A stretch of DNA of 15,667 nt from an uncultured Christensenellaceae bacterium (GCA_910586825.1 CAJUJF010000027.1:1-15667), one strand, 5' to 3'. Shown: positions 1-7,438, numbered from the stretch's first letter. Notes: generated by a model from the letters alone, not told the origin. Numbers and translations are program-made.

Positions 1-1054
1 GCGGTTTCTCTTTATCGTCGTCGCTCCTGCCTACAATAAGCATCGCGTCGCCGAAAGAGAAAAACCGATACCCCTCCCCCACAGCCGTCTCGTACACCCG
101 CATGATCTCTTCCCGCGAACAGAGCGCGGAAACGAGCATCAGAAGGGTGCTTTCCGGAAGATGAAAATTTGTGATCAGCGCGTCGACGCATTTAAAGCGA
201 TAGGGCGGATAAATAAAAATTTCCGTGTTGCCCTTGCACGGGGATAAAAACCCGCGTTCGTCTGCAACCGTTTCGAGCGTGCGGACGGAAGTCGTCCCGA
301 CGGCGACGATCCGCCGCCCTTCCCGCTTCGCGCGGTTCACGGTCTTAGCCGCCGCTTCGCTCACCTCGTAGTATTCGGAGTGCATTTTGTGGTCCAGCAC
401 GTTTTCTTCCTTGACGGGGCGGAACGTCCCCAAGCCCACGTGCAACAAGACTTCGGCGATCTCCACCCCCGCGCCGCGGATCTTTTCGAGAAGTTCCGGC
501 GTGAAATGAAGCCCCGCAGTGGGCGCCGCCGCCGAACCGTTCTCTTTGCCGTACACCGTCTGATAGCGTTCGGGATCTTTCAGCTTTTCGTGAATATAGG
601 GCGGGAGCGGCATGCTTCCGACGCGGGACAGAACGTCCTCGAACGCGCCTCCGTAAAAGAATTTCACGTGCCGTTCGCCGGAATCGGTAATGCCCGTAAC
701 TTCGAGCGAAAGCTCGCCGTTCACCGTAAGCCGCGCGCCGATTCTGCACTTCTTCCCCGGGCGGACGAGAACTTCCCATTCGTCAAGGTTCAACCGCTTC
801 AACAACAGCACTTCCACCCTGCCGCCGTTTTCGGTTTGCGCGAACATGCGGGCGGGCAACACCCGCGTCCTATTTAACACAAGCACGTCCCCCGCGCGCA
901 GATAATCGGTTATCTCGCGAAAGATCCTGTGTTCGATCTTCCCGTCTCCGCGGTCATACACCAAAAGACGGGACGAGTCCCGCGGTTCGGCGGGCGTCTG
1001 CGCGATCAGCTCTTCGGGGAGATCGTAATAAAAATCGCTCTTTTTTAAAGTCAT
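1..1054 (-). CDS. queA: S-adenosylmethionine:tRNA ribosyltransferase-isomerase (QueA), 3' end cut by window
   Basis: QueA transfers and isomerises the ribosyl group of S-adenosylmethionine onto 7-aminomethyl-7-deazaguanine in the tRNA anticodon loop, giving epoxyqueuosine in the queuosine pathway; it is cytoplasmic. Translating the minus strand from the ATG at 1054 gives 351 codons with no stop before the window edge. The start MTLKKSDFYYDLPEELIAQ, the NRTRVLPAR segment (about residues 61-69), APTAGLHFT (about 177-185, His183) and the late FFSFGDAMLI segment are typical of the family. Bacterial QueA is usually about 340-356 residues, so only a short charged tail and the stop should lie outside. 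The ATG overlaps the TGA of the upstream GNAT gene (ATGA), indicating translational coupling in the ruv operon. In many Firmicutes tgt follows queA; that would lie left of this window. Identification is firm. Confidence 0.96.
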   Translation of the reverse strand, partial: MTLKKSDFYYDLPEELIAQTPAEPRDSSRLLVYDRGDGKIEHRIFREITDYLRAGDVLVLNRTRVLPARMFAQTENGGRVEVLLLKRLNLDEWEVLVRPGKKCRIGARLTVNGELSLEVTGITDSGERHVKFFYGGAFEDVLSRVGSMPLPPYIHEKLKDPERYQTVYGKENGSAAAPTAGLHFTPELLEKIRGAGVEIAEVLLHVGLGTFRPVKEENVLDHKMHSEYYEVSEAAAKTVNRAKREGRRIVAVGTTSVRTLETVADERGFLSPCKGNTEIFIYPPYRFKCVDALITNFHLPESTLLMLVSALCSREEIMRVYETAVGEGYRFFSFGDAMLIVGRSDDDKEKP

Positions 1055-1803
1055 GGTTTCTCCGTTCCGAAACAGGTCAGTTCCGTCCACGCGGGGAAAA
1101 AGCCGCACGACAGCGCGTTCCGCACCGACCCGAGATTGCTCCAAGCCGCGCAATAAAAGGGAACTTTTCCCGCGTTTAAAATTTCAGCCGCAAGACGGGA
1201 AGTCAGCGCGGAAGCGATCCCCTTGCGGCGGTATTGCGGCAACACGTCGATCCCGATCTGCCACATCGTTTCGCAGTCCGCGGAAGCGCCCGCAAGCCCG
1301 ATCAGCGTATCGCCGTCGTAGGCGCCGACGCAGAGCACGTCGTATTCGGCGCGCGCTTTACAAACCGCGTTCTTCCAGGCGGGAAGATACAGACCGCGAA
1401 AATCCGCGGCGTACAGCGTCCTGCAATCATACCCGCAATCCCGCGTACGAAGCCGACGGGGGTCGGGAAGAAAATACTCCGCCATATAGCACGAACGCAC
1501 GCCGAAGCGAGCCAAAGCGCCGTCGAATTCGTGCAACGCGGGCGTTTCAAAACAATGGGCGACGGGATGCCTGCCGAGATATTCGGCAACGGTTTCCCGC
1601 AAATCCTCCCGCACGCAGGCAACGATGTTCGCCCCGTACGAGATCAGATTACAGGCGAGCGGCTGTTCCAGATACACTCTCGCGCCCGCCGTTTTGCGGG
1701 AGGGTACGATCACGTTCTCCGCCCGAAAAAAGTCTCCCGCAACGCACCCGCAGTCGACGGCGGACTGCTCCGCGGCAATCCGCACGATCTCGGCGCGCGT
1801 CAT
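1051..1803 (-). CDS. GNAT-family N-acetyltransferase, long cysteine-rich form, between ruvB and queA
   Basis: This 250-residue protein ends in a GNAT acetyl-CoA-binding fold. Motif A is QYRRKGIASAL (about 190-200), preceded by a beta strand with MWQIGIDVLP, and a late segment AWSNLGSVRNALSCGF (about 220-235) has the Asn and Gly-Phe pattern of GNAT motif B. The first ~130 residues are an extra N-terminal region with no motif I can name. The start is placed at 1803, where ATG overlaps the ruvB stop as ATGA; the longer frame back to 1887 would run deep into ruvB. Its own stop overlaps the queA ATG in the same way. It holds 14 cysteines (5.6%), high for a cytoplasmic enzyme. I recall similar long GNAT proteins in Clostridia, from memory only. 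The acyl acceptor is unknown; the operon suggests but does not prove a link to tRNA or DNA maintenance. Confidence 0.85.
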   Translation of the reverse strand: MTRAEIVRIAAEQSAVDCGCVAGDFFRAENVIVPSRKTAGARVYLEQPLACNLISYGANIVACVREDLRETVAEYLGRHPVAHCFETPALHEFDGALARFGVRSCYMAEYFLPDPRRLRTRDCGYDCRTLYAADFRGLYLPAWKNAVCKARAEYDVLCVGAYDGDTLIGLAGASADCETMWQIGIDVLPQYRRKGIASALTSRLAAEILNAGKVPFYCAAWSNLGSVRNALSCGFFPAWTELTCFGTEKP

Positions 1804-2849
1804 TCGTCGCCGCCGAACAAAGTCATTTGCTTGCGCACGCCCTCGGGCATGGGTATCCCGATATGCTCGTAACCGCCCTTTAAACACACTCTTCCGCGCG
1901 GCGTGCGCGCGATGAATCCGAGCTGCATGAGATAGGGTTCGTAAACGTCTTCGATCGTATTGACGTCCTCGTTGATCGTTGCCGCAAGCGTATCCAGCCC
2001 TGCGGGACCGCCGTTGAATTTTTCGATCAGCGCCCGCAACAGATTGCGGTCCGTTTCGTCAAGTCCGAGTTCGTCGATCTCCATTTTCAAGAGCGCGCGG
2101 CGCGCCTGTTCTTCCGTAACCGTATCGCTGCCCGCGACGTGCGAAAAATCGCGCACCCTCTTCAACAGACGGTTGGCGATGCGCGGCGTCCCGCGGGAGC
2201 GGCGGGCGATCTCGTAACCGCCCTGCTCGTCGACCGATATCCCGAGCGTGCGCGCCGAACGCGTCACGATCCGTTTCAGCTCTTCGGGCGTATACATGTC
2301 GAGCCGACAGAGGATCCCGAAGCGGTCGCGCAACGGCGACGACAGCATGCCCGCGCGGGTCGTCGCGCCGATCAGCGTAAAGCGCTTGAGCGGGAAACGG
2401 ATATTGCGCGCGGAAGGCCCCTTTCCGACAATGATGTCGAGCGCGTAATCTTCCATCGCCGAATAGAGGATCTCCTCCACCGCGTGGTTCAAACGGTGAA
2501 TCTCGTCGATGAACAGCACGTCCCCCTCGTTGAGGTTGGTCAGGATCGCGGCGAGGTCGGCGCCGCGTTCGATGGCGGGACCGGAAGTCAGCTTGATCTG
2601 CGTCCCCATCGTGTTGGCGATGATGTGCGCGAGCGTCGTCTTACCCAGCCCGGGAGGGCCGTAGAGAAGCACGTGATCGAGCGATTCTCCGCGCGCCCGC
2701 GCGGCCGCCATGAATACGGATAAATTCTCCTTGACCTTATCCTGTCCCACGTATTCGTCCATCGTCTTGGGACGGAGAACGTTTTCCTCCGCGTCGTATT
2801 CGCTTTTCGTACTCGTGAGGAGCCTGTCCTCTCCGTAATCTTCAAACAT
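1800..2849 (-). CDS. ruvB: Holliday junction branch migration ATPase RuvB
   Basis: RuvB is the hexameric AAA+ motor that drives branch migration of Holliday junctions together with RuvA during recombinational repair. The 349-residue product shows Walker A GPPGLGKTT (64-72), Walker B FIDEIHR (113-119), sensor 1 GATTRAG (161-167), the SPLRDRFG segment with the likely arginine finger R174, and sensor 2 RGTPRIANRLL (219-229), then a winged-helix C-terminal domain with GGPAGLDTLA and RTPRGR. Length is normal (330-350). The ATG at 2849 is preceded by AGGTGAATT, a good ribosome site. ruvA lies 47 bp upstream and the GNAT gene overlaps the stop by 4 bp, so ruvA, ruvB, GNAT and queA are probably co-transcribed. 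Nothing essential is missing. Confidence 0.98.
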   Translation of the reverse strand: MFEDYGEDRLLTSTKSEYDAEENVLRPKTMDEYVGQDKVKENLSVFMAAARARGESLDHVLLYGPPGLGKTTLAHIIANTMGTQIKLTSGPAIERGADLAAILTNLNEGDVLFIDEIHRLNHAVEEILYSAMEDYALDIIVGKGPSARNIRFPLKRFTLIGATTRAGMLSSPLRDRFGILCRLDMYTPEELKRIVTRSARTLGISVDEQGGYEIARRSRGTPRIANRLLKRVRDFSHVAGSDTVTEEQARRALLKMEIDELGLDETDRNLLRALIEKFNGGPAGLDTLAATINEDVNTIEDVYEPYLMQLGFIARTPRGRVCLKGGYEHIGIPMPEGVRKQMTLFGGDE

Positions 2850-2896
2850 AATTCACCTGTCCTAACGCCGTTTTCTCCGCGCGGGAACGCGGCAAT

Positions 2897-3496
2897 TTAT
2901 CCCTTTAACACTGCCGTCAGAATTTCTTCCACCGTTCTGGCGCCTTTCGCCTTGGCGCGCTCCACCGCCCGCGCGCTCTCCTGCCGCGTAAAGCCGAGCC
3001 CGATCAGCGCTTCCAGCGCGTCGTCGTCCTCCGCCGGAAGCGCGGCGGCGCGCACGGCGGGCGCGGTCTCCCCGCCCAACAGTTCGTCGGCGGAAATCTT
3101 TCCGTGCAATTCCAGAATAATCCGCTCCGCCGTCTTCTTTCCGACCCCTTTCACCCCCGAAAGGCGTTTGGCATCCGCGGTCGCGATCGCCTCCGAAACG
3201 TCCGAAGGGCGCATGGACGATAAGATCGCGATCGCCATTTTCGCGCCCACCCCCTGTACCGAAGTGAGTTTTAAAAACAGGCTCTTCTCTTGCACGTCGG
3301 CAAACCCGAAGAGCGCGATCCCGTCTTCTTTTACTTGCAGATAGGTGTACACCTCGCCGTCCTCGCCCGTCTTCACGCCGGACAGGCGGGAAAACGCCGC
3401 GCCCGAACAGACGACTTCGTACCCCACTCCGCCGACTTCCAACAACACGTACTCGGGCGCGAGATATTTCACTTTTCCTTTCAAATACCCGATCAT
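2897..3496 (-). CDS. ruvA: Holliday junction DNA-binding protein RuvA
   Basis: RuvA forms the tetramer that grips the four-way junction and loads RuvB rings. The 199-residue protein begins MIGYLKGKVKYLAPEYVLLE, the usual N-terminal OB-fold. Two helix-hairpin-helix motifs follow, LTSVQGVGAKMAIAIL (77-92) and LSGVKGVGKKTAERII (112-127). A linker rich in Ala and acidic residues leads to the small RuvB-binding domain III (about 157-199, LEALIGLGFT...). The start at 3496 is chosen because GGAGGAG lies 7 bases upstream and the family N-terminus begins exactly there; an open frame continues upstream to 3907 but is only the shadow of ruvC. ruvC ends 50 bp upstream. Domain III is complete and length is typical. 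Confidence 0.97.
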   Translation of the reverse strand: MIGYLKGKVKYLAPEYVLLEVGGVGYEVVCSGAAFSRLSGVKTGEDGEVYTYLQVKEDGIALFGFADVQEKSLFLKLTSVQGVGAKMAIAILSSMRPSDVSEAIATADAKRLSGVKGVGKKTAERIILELHGKISADELLGGETAPAVRAAALPAEDDDALEALIGLGFTRQESARAVERAKAKGARTVEEILTAVLKG

Positions 3497-3546
3497 ATCA
3501 ACTCCTCCACCCGCGCGGGGATTCCGAACCCGACGGTTCCGCCAAT

Positions 3547-4044
3547 TTATTTCACTCCGAACAGCGTGGAAAATCTGCTCGTAAACGCATGGCACAGCGC
3601 GACGCCGAGCGCGTCCGCCGCGTCGTCCGGACGAGGAACGGCGTTTAATCTGAGATGGGATGCGACGACGCGCTGCATCTGCCCTTTGTCCGCCTTTCCG
3701 TAACCGGTAAGCGCCTGCTTGATCTGATTGGGCGTATACTCGTAAATGCGCCCGCAGCGTTTGTTGCAGGTCAGAAGCATCACGCCGCGCGCGTGCGCGA
3801 CGGCGATCCCCGTCGTCACGTTTTTGGAAAAGAACAGCTCTTCCATCGCCGCTTCTTCGGGACGGAACCGATCGAACAGCCGATTGACGCCCTCTTCGAG
3901 AATGCAAAGTCGGACGGCGAAATTTTCGTTTGCCGGCGTCTTGACGACGCCGAAATCGACGGCGGAACAGTTCCCGCGCGCGTCTTTTTCGATCACGCCG
4001 TACCCCATTGTTCCGTAACCGGGGTCCAGCCCCAAAATAATCAT
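3547..4044 (-). CDS. ruvC: Crossover junction endodeoxyribonuclease RuvC
   Basis: RuvC resolves Holliday junctions by paired symmetrical cuts, working with RuvAB. The 165-residue product has the RNase H-like fold. The acidic catalytic residues are visible: D7 in ILGLDPGYG, E68 in AAMEELFFSKN, and D141 and D144 in PRPDDAADALGVA. The junction-binding segment VAHARGVML (82-90) is also present. Length is normal for the family (about 160-175). The ATG at 4044 must be the start because the canonical N-terminus MIILGLDPG begins there. No convincing Shine-Dalgarno sequence precedes it, and the -10 element of a strong promoter ends only 6 bp upstream, so the message may be leaderless. It is the first gene of the ruvC-ruvA-ruvB-GNAT-queA operon. 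Confidence 0.97.
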   Translation of the reverse strand: MIILGLDPGYGTMGYGVIEKDARGNCSAVDFGVVKTPANENFAVRLCILEEGVNRLFDRFRPEEAAMEELFFSKNVTTGIAVAHARGVMLLTCNKRCGRIYEYTPNQIKQALTGYGKADKGQMQRVVASHLRLNAVPRPDDAADALGVALCHAFTSRFSTLFGVK

Positions 4045-4050
4045 ACGTTC

Positions 4051-4079
4051 ATTTTATCCCAAAGCGGATTTTCTGTCAA
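4051..4079 (-). promoter_or_regulatory. Sigma-A-type promoter of the ruv operon
   Basis: On the minus strand TTGACA (4079-4074, perfect -35) is followed after exactly 17 bp by TAAAAT (4056-4051, one mismatch to the consensus -10). A transcript starting about 7 bp downstream would begin at or next to the A of the ruvC ATG at 4044. No other promoter for ruvC is obvious in the divergent intergenic region. Confidence 0.75.
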
Positions 4080-4178
4080 GAAGAATCGGCTTTGAATCGG
4101 AAATTGATCCCCTCTCCCGTTTCCGCATTTTTCCATAGCGCGGAAGGCGCGAAGAGCCCGTTCAGTTTATTTAATTTT

Positions 4179-4202
4179 ATTGCGCCGGTTTTGCGTCGCA
4201 AT
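4179..4202. repeat. Small inverted repeat upstream of the argH promoter
   Basis: ATTGCG (4179-4184) is repeated inverted as CGCAAT (4197-4202). Overlapping it is the 11-bp palindrome TTGCG-T-CGCAA (4191-4201), ending 4 bp before the argH -35 box. It could be a regulator site; arms this short also occur by chance in GC-rich DNA. Confidence 0.3.
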
Positions 4203-4205
4203 CGC

Positions 4206-4234
4206 TTGATTTATTCATAAAAATCGTGTATGAT
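4206..4234 (+). promoter_or_regulatory. Sigma-A-type promoter of argH
   Basis: TTGATT (4206-4211) and TATGAT (4229-4234) are separated by 17 bp in a locally AT-rich stretch. The predicted start near 4241 leaves a leader of about 35 nt before the argH ATG. An imperfect inverted repeat, TTATTCAT (4211-4218) and ATGATAA (4230-4236), overlaps both elements and might be an arginine-responsive operator, but it does not match an ARG box well. Confidence 0.7.
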
Positions 4235-4275
4235 AATAAAAAAGATTTCGACGGATTTCTTTGCGAGGTGAACTT

Positions 4276-5649
4276 ATGAAACTCTGGGAAGGCAGATTTT
4301 CCGCGCCGATGAGCGCGGACGCGGATTCTTTCAACGAATCTCTATCTTTCGACAAAAAACTCTATCAGGCGGACATCGCCGCTTCCGTCGCGCACGCGAC
4401 CATGCTCGGCGAACAAAATATTATCGCGCCGCAGGAAGCGCAGGCGATCTGCGACGGATTGAAAGAAATCCTTGCCGAAATCGAAAACGGAACGCTCGCC
4501 GTTGCGGGCGCGGAGGATATCCATTCCTTTGTGGAAGGCGAACTCGTGCGCCGCATCGGAGACGCGGGCAAGAAACTGCACACGGCGCGCTCCCGCAACG
4601 ATCAGGTAGCGACGGACATGCGGCTGTACGTGCGCGGCAGCATCGACGGCGCGATCGCGCTCTTGCGCGACCTGACGGAAACCCTGCTTACCCGCGCGCA
4701 CGAAAGTCTCCGCTATATCATGCCCGGATTCACCCATCTGCGCAAGGCGCAACCCATCACCTGCGGACAATACTTTCTCGCGTACGCGGAAATGTTCCTG
4801 CGCGATCTGGACCGTTTTTCCGCACTGCGCGCCCGCATGAACGTGATGCCGCTCGGCAGCGCGGCGCTTGCGGGAACCTCTTATCCCATCGACCGCGAAA
4901 TCACGCGAAAGCTCTTGAAGTTCGACGAGATCTCGCAGAACTCGCTGGACGCCGTTTCTGACCGCGATTTCGTTGCGGAGTACGCCTTTAACGCTTCGCT
5001 CGTCATGGCGCACCTCTCGCGGCTGTGCGAAGACACGATCCTGTATACTTCCGACGAATTCGGCTATTGGACGATTCCCGACGAATATTCGACGGGCTCT
5101 TCCATCATGCCGCAGAAAAAGAATCCCGATCTTCCCGAATTGGTGCGCGGGAAAACGGGGCGCGTTTACGGGCACCTGCTCGCCCTTCTCGCGACGCTGA
5201 AAGGACTTCCCCTCGCATACAACAAAGATCTGCAAGAGGATAAAGAGGGATTTTTCGATACCGAAACCACCCTTTTCTCCTGCGTTTCCATCTATACCGC
5301 GCTCATGAAAAAGATGAAACTGAACGTAAACGTGATGTACGAGGCTGCGGGCGGCGGGTTCTCGACGGCGACGGACGTCGCCGACTATCTCGCCAAAAAG
5401 GGCGTGCCCTTCCGCGACGCGCACGCGATCACAGGCAAACTCGTGCGCTATTGCATCGACAAGAAAACCACGCTCGACAGTATTCCGCTCAGCGTCTTTC
5501 AGGAGATGAGCCACGTGTTCGAAAAGGACGTGCTCGCCGTCGTCACCGTGCGCGTTTCCGCCGAAGGGCGCAACTCGGTGGGCGGCTCCTCGCAGGAGGC
5601 GGCGCGGAAAAACCTGTATTCGGTGCGAAGAAGGCTGAAAAAATACTGA
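4276..5649 (+). CDS. argH: Argininosuccinate lyase
   Basis: ArgH splits argininosuccinate into arginine and fumarate, the last step of arginine synthesis. It is a cytoplasmic homotetramer of the fumarase/aspartase superfamily. The 457-residue product begins MKLWEGRFSAPMSADADSFN as usual and carries HTARSRNDQVATD (about 102-114), the GFTHLRKAQPITCGQ segment (151-165, with H154 the likely counterpart of the family's catalytic histidine) and the superfamily signature GSSIMPQKKNPD (274-285) with the catalytic serine loop. The start is the ATG at 4276, 4 bases after GAGGTGA (4265-4271); an in-frame TTG at 4261 lies upstream of that site and is rejected. argG, normally its partner, is not in the window, so argH is a single-gene unit with its own promoter and terminator. 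Confidence 0.97.
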   Translation: MKLWEGRFSAPMSADADSFNESLSFDKKLYQADIAASVAHATMLGEQNIIAPQEAQAICDGLKEILAEIENGTLAVAGAEDIHSFVEGELVRRIGDAGKKLHTARSRNDQVATDMRLYVRGSIDGAIALLRDLTETLLTRAHESLRYIMPGFTHLRKAQPITCGQYFLAYAEMFLRDLDRFSALRARMNVMPLGSAALAGTSYPIDREITRKLLKFDEISQNSLDAVSDRDFVAEYAFNASLVMAHLSRLCEDTILYTSDEFGYWTIPDEYSTGSSIMPQKKNPDLPELVRGKTGRVYGHLLALLATLKGLPLAYNKDLQEDKEGFFDTETTLFSCVSIYTALMKKMKLNVNVMYEAAGGGFSTATDVADYLAKKGVPFRDAHAITGKLVRYCIDKKTTLDSIPLSVFQEMSHVFEKDVLAVVTVRVSAEGRNSVGGSSQEAARKNLYSVRRRLKKY

Positions 5650-5654
5650 AACCG

Positions 5655-5680
5655 ACAGGGAGCAGCAGCTCCCTGTTTTT
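5655..5680 (+). terminator. Rho-independent terminator of argH
   Basis: A perfect 9-bp stem, ACAGGGAGC (5655-5663) and GCTCCCTGT (5668-5676), closes the 4-nt loop AGCA and runs into a T-tract (5676-5680). It starts 5 bp after the argH stop and separates argH from ilvB. Confidence 0.93.
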
Positions 5681-5720
5681 GTATAAAATATGATTTTTTT
5701 CATATTTTACCCCCAATTAC

Positions 5721-5749
5721 TTGACATATACACGGAATTCTTATACAAT
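5721..5749 (+). promoter_or_regulatory. Sigma-A-type promoter of the ilvBND operon
   Basis: TTGACA (5721-5726, perfect -35) is followed after 17 bp by TACAAT (5744-5749). Start of transcription is expected near 5756, giving a leader of only about 27 nt before the ilvB ATG. That leaves no room for a T-box or a leader-peptide attenuator, the usual controls of branched-chain amino-acid genes in Firmicutes. Confidence 0.8.
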
Positions 5750-5757
5750 TATAAGAA
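5738..5757. promoter_or_regulatory. Perfect inverted repeat over the ilvB -10 box, candidate operator
   Basis: TTCTTATA-CAAT-TATAAGAA is an exact 8-bp inverted repeat with a 4-bp spacer. It covers the -10 element and the predicted transcription start, a position where a bound repressor would block RNA polymerase. The cognate regulator is not in the window. Confidence 0.5.
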
Positions 5758-5782
5758 CTATTTGCAAGAAGGAGGCGAAGGC

Positions 5783-7438
5783 ATGAAAAAAATCGGAGCG
5801 GAAATTCTGATCGGTTGTTTAAAGGAACAGGGCGTAAAAACCGTATTCGGCTATCCGGGCGGGACGGTGCTCGATATTTACGACGCGCTCTATCGGGACG
5901 GGAAGATCCGTCACGTGATCACGGCGCACGAGCAGGGCGCCGCGCATGCCGCCGACGCCTATGCACGCACGACGGGCAGAACGGGCGTCGTGATCGCCAC
6001 GAGCGGACCGGGGGCGACCAACCTCGTGACGGGGCTTGCGACCGCTTTCATGGATTCCGTTCCCGTCGTTGCGATTACGGGAAACGTGGGGCTGAACTTC
6101 CTCGGACGGGATTCCTTTCAGGAAATCGACATCACGGGGATCACGTTGCCCATCACCAAACATAATTTTATCGTAAAGGACGTAAAAGATCTTGCGGCGA
6201 CGGTACGCGAGGCATTTGTCATCGCGAATACGGGGAGAAAGGGACCCGTACTCGTGGATATCCTCAAAAACGTACAGATCGCGCAGACGGAATACGAACC
6301 GCAGACGCCCGCCGCGCCCGTACACAAGCCGGTGCCCGCAGGCGCGCTGGAAGAGGCGGCGCGGCTCATCGACGCCGCAAAAAGGCCGCTGATCATGACG
6401 GGCGGCGGCGCGATCGCTTCGGAAGCGAGCGCCGAACTTTTCGCGCTTGCCGAAAAGTTGGACGCACCCGTTGCAAGCACCCTGATGGGACTGGGCGCGT
6501 TCCCCGCCTCCCATCCCCTGTTCTGCGGCATGATGGGCATGCACGGCACCCACACCGCCGCCAAAATCTGTATGGAAAGCGACTGCATTATTGCGCTCGG
6601 CACCCGTTTTTCCGACCGCGTCGCGTTGAACCGCGATCAGTTCGCAAAAAACAAGACGGTGGTACAGATCGACATCGACAATGCGGAAATCGACAAAAAC
6701 GTGTTCGTCACCTGCTCCGTGCTCGGCGATCTGAAAGAGGCGTTAAAGACGTTGCTTCCCATGGTCGGATGCGTGAAGGACAGACCGTTCGCCAAAACCG
6801 CGCAGGCATACAAAGCGCAAGAGGCAAACGGCGGCAAACCCCGCGAATTCGGGCATAAGATCCTGACCGAAGCGGCGAAGCTTGCGAGAGACTGCGTGGT
6901 CGCGACCGACGTGGGACAGCATCAGATGTGGACGGCGCAGCACTTCCCGCTCGAAAAGCCACGCACGCTCTGCACGAGCGGCGGACTCGGCACTATGGGA
7001 TACGGTATGGGCGCGGCGATCGGCGCGGCGTTCGGCAGCGGCAAACACGTCCTGCTCGTCACGGGCGACGGCTCGTTCAACATGAACCTGAACGAACTCT
7101 CCACCGCGGTCACGGAAAATCTTCCGATCACCGTATTGCTCATGAACAACCGCGCGCTCGGCATGGTGCGGCAATGGCAAAAGCTGTTTTATGCGCGCCG
7201 CTTCTCGCAGACGGTCGTAAACAAGAAAACGGACTACGTGAAGTTTGCGGAGAGTTTCGGCGCGACGGGACTGCGCATCGAAACCGAAGAGGACATCGTT
7301 CCCGTGCTGAAAAAGGCGTTTTCGATCAACGCGCCCGTACTCGTGGAATGCGTGATCGGCGAAGACGAAAACGTGTTGCCCATGATCAAACCGGGACAGA
7401 CGTACGACACGATCATTACCGAATGGGAGGAGAAATAA
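5783..7438 (+). CDS. ilvB: Acetolactate synthase large (catalytic) subunit
   Basis: This ThDP-dependent enzyme condenses pyruvate with pyruvate or 2-oxobutyrate, the first common step of valine, leucine and isoleucine synthesis. The 551-residue product has the three-domain layout of the family. The pyrimidine-binding domain carries the catalytic glutamate E50 in TAHEQGAAHAADAYAR. A central FAD-binding-type domain includes GTRFSDRVALNRDQFA. The C-terminal ThDP/Mg domain carries GDGSFNMNLNEL from residue 428 and ends with MNN about 27 residues later. The start is the ATG at 5783, 7 bases after AGGAGG (5770-5775); the open frame back to 5690 crosses the promoter and is not coding. ilvN follows directly, with its ribosome site inside the last codons of ilvB. 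A complete regulatory subunit next door makes the anabolic synthase more likely than the catabolic AlsS. Confidence 0.96.
   Translation: MKKIGAEILIGCLKEQGVKTVFGYPGGTVLDIYDALYRDGKIRHVITAHEQGAAHAADAYARTTGRTGVVIATSGPGATNLVTGLATAFMDSVPVVAITGNVGLNFLGRDSFQEIDITGITLPITKHNFIVKDVKDLAATVREAFVIANTGRKGPVLVDILKNVQIAQTEYEPQTPAAPVHKPVPAGALEEAARLIDAAKRPLIMTGGGAIASEASAELFALAEKLDAPVASTLMGLGAFPASHPLFCGMMGMHGTHTAAKICMESDCIIALGTRFSDRVALNRDQFAKNKTVVQIDIDNAEIDKNVFVTCSVLGDLKEALKTLLPMVGCVKDRPFAKTAQAYKAQEANGGKPREFGHKILTEAAKLARDCVVATDVGQHQMWTAQHFPLEKPRTLCTSGGLGTMGYGMGAAIGAAFGSGKHVLLVTGDGSFNMNLNELSTAVTENLPITVLLMNNRALGMVRQWQKLFYARRFSQTVVNKKTDYVKFAESFGATGLRIETEEDIVPVLKKAFSINAPVLVECVIGEDENVLPMIKPGQTYDTIITEWEEK

Noticed and set aside
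380..877. Plus-strand frame of 165 codons inside queA
   Set aside because: It is antisense to a clear QueA coding region and has no recognisable domain or ribosome site.
3497..3907. N-terminal extension of the RuvA frame
   Set aside because: The extension overlaps ruvC out of frame and is Arg-rich; the canonical RuvA N-terminus with a strong ribosome site begins at 3496.
4342..5703. Long open frame (453 codons) antisense to argH
   Set aside because: It lies wholly opposite a certain gene, has no family resemblance and is Arg/His-rich with low-complexity composition, as expected for the reverse frame of GC-rich codons. The same holds for antisense frames over ilvD (7802-9046), leuC/leuD/leuB (11535-12563, 12265-13365), yggS (13272-14060) and the phospholipase-like gene (13940-14824).
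5690..5782. Extended N-terminus of IlvB
   Set aside because: The extension spans the -35, -10 and start point of the ilvB promoter, so it would not be transcribed; AGGAGG precedes the ATG at 5783.
5681..5782. T-box or leader-peptide attenuator upstream of ilvB
   Set aside because: No T-box sequence, Ile/Leu/Val-rich short frame or hairpin-plus-T-run is seen between the promoter and ilvB; the only terminator belongs to argH and lies upstream of the promoter.
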